Shown here piece by piece: positions 6,158 to 6,750 of a stretch of DNA of 6,750 nucleotides. The DNA comes from Actinomycetota bacterium (GTDB taxonomy: Bacteria; Actinomycetota; Humimicrobiia; Humimicrobiales; Humimicrobiaceae): positions 1 through 6,750 of the forward strand of contig VGAU01000096.1 of assembly GCA_016870675.1 (NCBI GenBank), written 5' to 3'. The first letter of the stretch is position 1, and the number at the start of each line of letters is the position of its first letter. The notes beneath the pieces were generated by a model that was given only the letters and a program-made list of their open reading frames with translations, had not been told where the DNA came from and ran no database searches. The position numbers and the translations under genes were made by a program.

Positions 6158-6400
6158 TTATTTTCTAATAAAGAATCTGATAACTATATTTAAAATTATG
6201 GTAAGAACAATACTTAAAATTATACTTGAGATAATGGGAAAATAGAAGGTAAAATTATCTTTTTGGATATTAATATCCCCCGGTAATTTGCCCATGAAAG
6301 GGACTTTAGAAAATAATAATATAAGCCCTCCTAGTATAGCTATACCGATGCCAATAAAAATTAAAAATTTCCCCAGATTGCTAAAGTTTACGAAATTCAT
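6158..6400 (-). CDS. DUF2905 family small membrane protein
   Basis: An 80-residue integral membrane protein. Membrane segment 1 spans about residues 10-30 (Gly/Ile/Leu-rich), a short loop carries KLPGDI at 38-43 and NFTFYFP at 49-55, and membrane segment 2 spans about 55-76 before a basic RFFIRK tail. This two-helix plan with LPGDI and a Phe/Tyr/Pro motif is characteristic of DUF2905, whose function is unknown. It is slightly longer than the usual size of about 70 residues, the extra length being at the N-terminus. No in-frame ATG offers a better start, and no Shine-Dalgarno sequence precedes the one used; a TATAAT box ends only 11 bases upstream. As first gene of the leftward set it is followed after 20 bases by MEMO. 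The neighbourhood hints at co-expression but does not prove a shared role. Confidence 0.9.
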   Translation of the reverse strand: MNFVNFSNLGKFLIFIGIGIAILGGLILLFSKVPFMGKLPGDINIQKDNFTFYFPIISSIILSIVLTIILNIVIRFFIRK

Positions 6401-6411
6401 AACATTGTATA

Positions 6412-6417
6412 ATTATA
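6412..6417 (-). promoter_or_regulatory. Candidate -10 box for the DUF2905-MEMO-AMMECR1 operon
   Basis: Minus strand TATAAT ending 11 bases before the ATG, implying a leader of only four to five bases. The -35 position (around 6435-6440, CTTTAA) is poor, so this is less certain than the ATPase promoter, but the lack of a ribosome site is consistent with it. Confidence 0.35.
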
Positions 6418-6460
6418 TTTAAATTGTTATTTTTTTAAAGTAACATTATTTTATATTATA

Positions 6461-6490
6461 AAAAATCTAAAAATCTAAAAATCTAAAAAT
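6461..6490. repeat. Tandem octamer AAAAATCT, 3.75 copies
   Basis: Three exact copies of AAAAATCT and a fourth partial copy (AAAAAT) run without interruption and end five bases before the -35 element of the LacI-family gene. Relative to the predicted start of transcription near 6531 they occupy about -70 to -41, the usual place of an UP element. Copy number could change by slippage. Confidence 0.85.
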
Positions 6491-6495
6491 TATCA

Positions 6496-6524
6496 TTGAC
6501 ATATATAGTTTGATGTGGTAATTT
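6496..6524 (+). promoter_or_regulatory. Strong promoter of the LacI-family gene
   Basis: A perfect TTGACA (6496-6501), a 17-base spacer, then TAATTT (6519-6524) with a TGG extension at 6516-6518. A-tract repeats lie directly upstream. Transcription should begin near 6531, within the first LacI-type operator. Confidence 0.65.
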
Positions 6525-6526
6525 AT

Positions 6527-6540
6527 TGGAATCGATAACA
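6527..6540 (+). promoter_or_regulatory. LacI/GalR-type operator (cre-like), proximal copy
   Basis: TGGAATCGATAACA fits the general LacI/GalR-family operator pattern TGnnAnCGnTnnCA, and fits the cre pattern TGWNANCGNTNWCA with a single mismatch. The central CG is at 6533-6534. It covers the predicted start of transcription, where a bound repressor would block the promoter. Confidence 0.55.
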
Positions 6541-6602
6541 GAAAATTACCGAGTATATAAGTGGTAAATTAGAACAATACTTGCATCTTTATTAAAAATT
6601 TA

Positions 6603-6616
6603 TGGTATCGATGTTA
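6603..6616 (+). promoter_or_regulatory. LacI/GalR-type operator, distal copy
   Basis: TGGTATCGATGTTA. The 18-base stretch from here (6603-6620) matches 6527-6544 at 14 positions, with the CG centres 76 bp apart. As a cre-type site it has two mismatches, so it is the weaker copy. It lies just before the preferred start codon at 6632. Confidence 0.42.
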
Positions 6617-6631
6617 GAAAAATCAAAAAAA

Positions 6632-6750
6632 ATGAGTTTCAAAAAAGTAACAATCAAAGAGATAGCAGAACTGGCCGGAGTTTCCAGGACTACAGTGTCA
6701 AGGGTTCTTTCGGGTGGTGTTTTTGTAAGTAAGAATACAAAAGACAGGAT
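6632..6750 (+). CDS. LacI-family transcriptional regulator, N-terminal part (cut by window end)
   Basis: The first 39 codons of a LacI/GalR-family regulator; the frame is open to the last base. Residues 6-28 (TVSRVLSGG at the end) form the helix-turn-helix: TIKEIAELAGVS, then the recognition helix SRTTVSRV, in which Arg-Thr occupies the positions that in LacI are Tyr17-Gln18 and help choose the operator. The effector domain is outside the window, so the ligand is unknown; most family members sense sugars or nucleosides and control nearby transport and catabolism genes. The ATG at 6632 gives the usual short lead before the helix; in-frame ATGs at 6611 and 6602 would add 7 or 10 residues. None has a clear ribosome site. 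Two operator-like sites upstream suggest autoregulation. Confidence 0.88.
   Translation, partial: MSFKKVTIKEIAELAGVSRTTVSRVLSGGVFVSKNTKDR

Noticed and set aside
6425..6445. GTTA...TAAC flanking a T/A run, considered as a hairpin terminator.
   Set aside because: Four-base arms only, and it lies upstream of both divergent genes where a terminator is not expected.
1..6750. CRISPR arrays, tRNA or rRNA genes, insertion sequences, riboswitches.
   Set aside because: No spaced repeat array, no cloverleaf or rRNA-like stretch, no transposase or terminal inverted repeats, and no leader long and structured enough for a known riboswitch was seen.

Overview
The window is AT-rich (roughly one third G+C by eye), uses the standard code, and is densely packed with bacterial genes, in places tail-to-tail. 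A bactofilin, a DegV-family protein, a DUF2905 membrane protein, MEMO/AMMECR1 proteins and a LacI-type regulator together suggest an anaerobic, low-GC bacterium, Clostridia-like or from a subsurface candidate phylum such as Atribacterota. That placement is inference with low confidence; no marker gene here fixes it.

Layout, left to right. 13-438 (-): a bactofilin, divergent from 619-2373 (+), a predicted lipoprotein that joins a phosphate-binding-protein-like module to a CapA-type domain whose metal ligands are largely replaced. 2430-3563 (-): a stand-alone AAA ATPase of the DUF4143 family with a PD-(D/E)XK-like tail; it converges on the CapA gene and has its own promoter, which appears leaderless. 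3564-3796: a 233-base divergent intergenic region with a direct-repeat pair and two 16-bp dyads. 3797-4693 (+): a DegV-family fatty-acid-binding protein whose end overlaps by 12 bases the end of a leftward operon. That operon, read right to left, is DUF2905 membrane protein (6400-6158), MEMO (6137-5307), AMMECR1 (5263-4682). 6401-6631: a divergent control region with octamer repeats, a strong promoter and two LacI/cre-like operators. 6632-6750 (+): the first 39 codons of a LacI-family regulator, cut by the window edge.

Functional themes. MEMO and AMMECR1 are proteins B and A of the AmmeMemoRadiSam set; the radical SAM partner is not in the window. The CapA-like lipoprotein and the bactofilin both belong to the cell envelope or cell shape but are transcribed apart. 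The most informative non-coding structure is ahead of the LacI-family gene: a consensus-like promoter with an operator over the predicted start of transcription and a second copy 76 bp downstream, which reads as autorepression. No RNA genes, CRISPR arrays, insertion sequences or convincing intrinsic terminators were seen.
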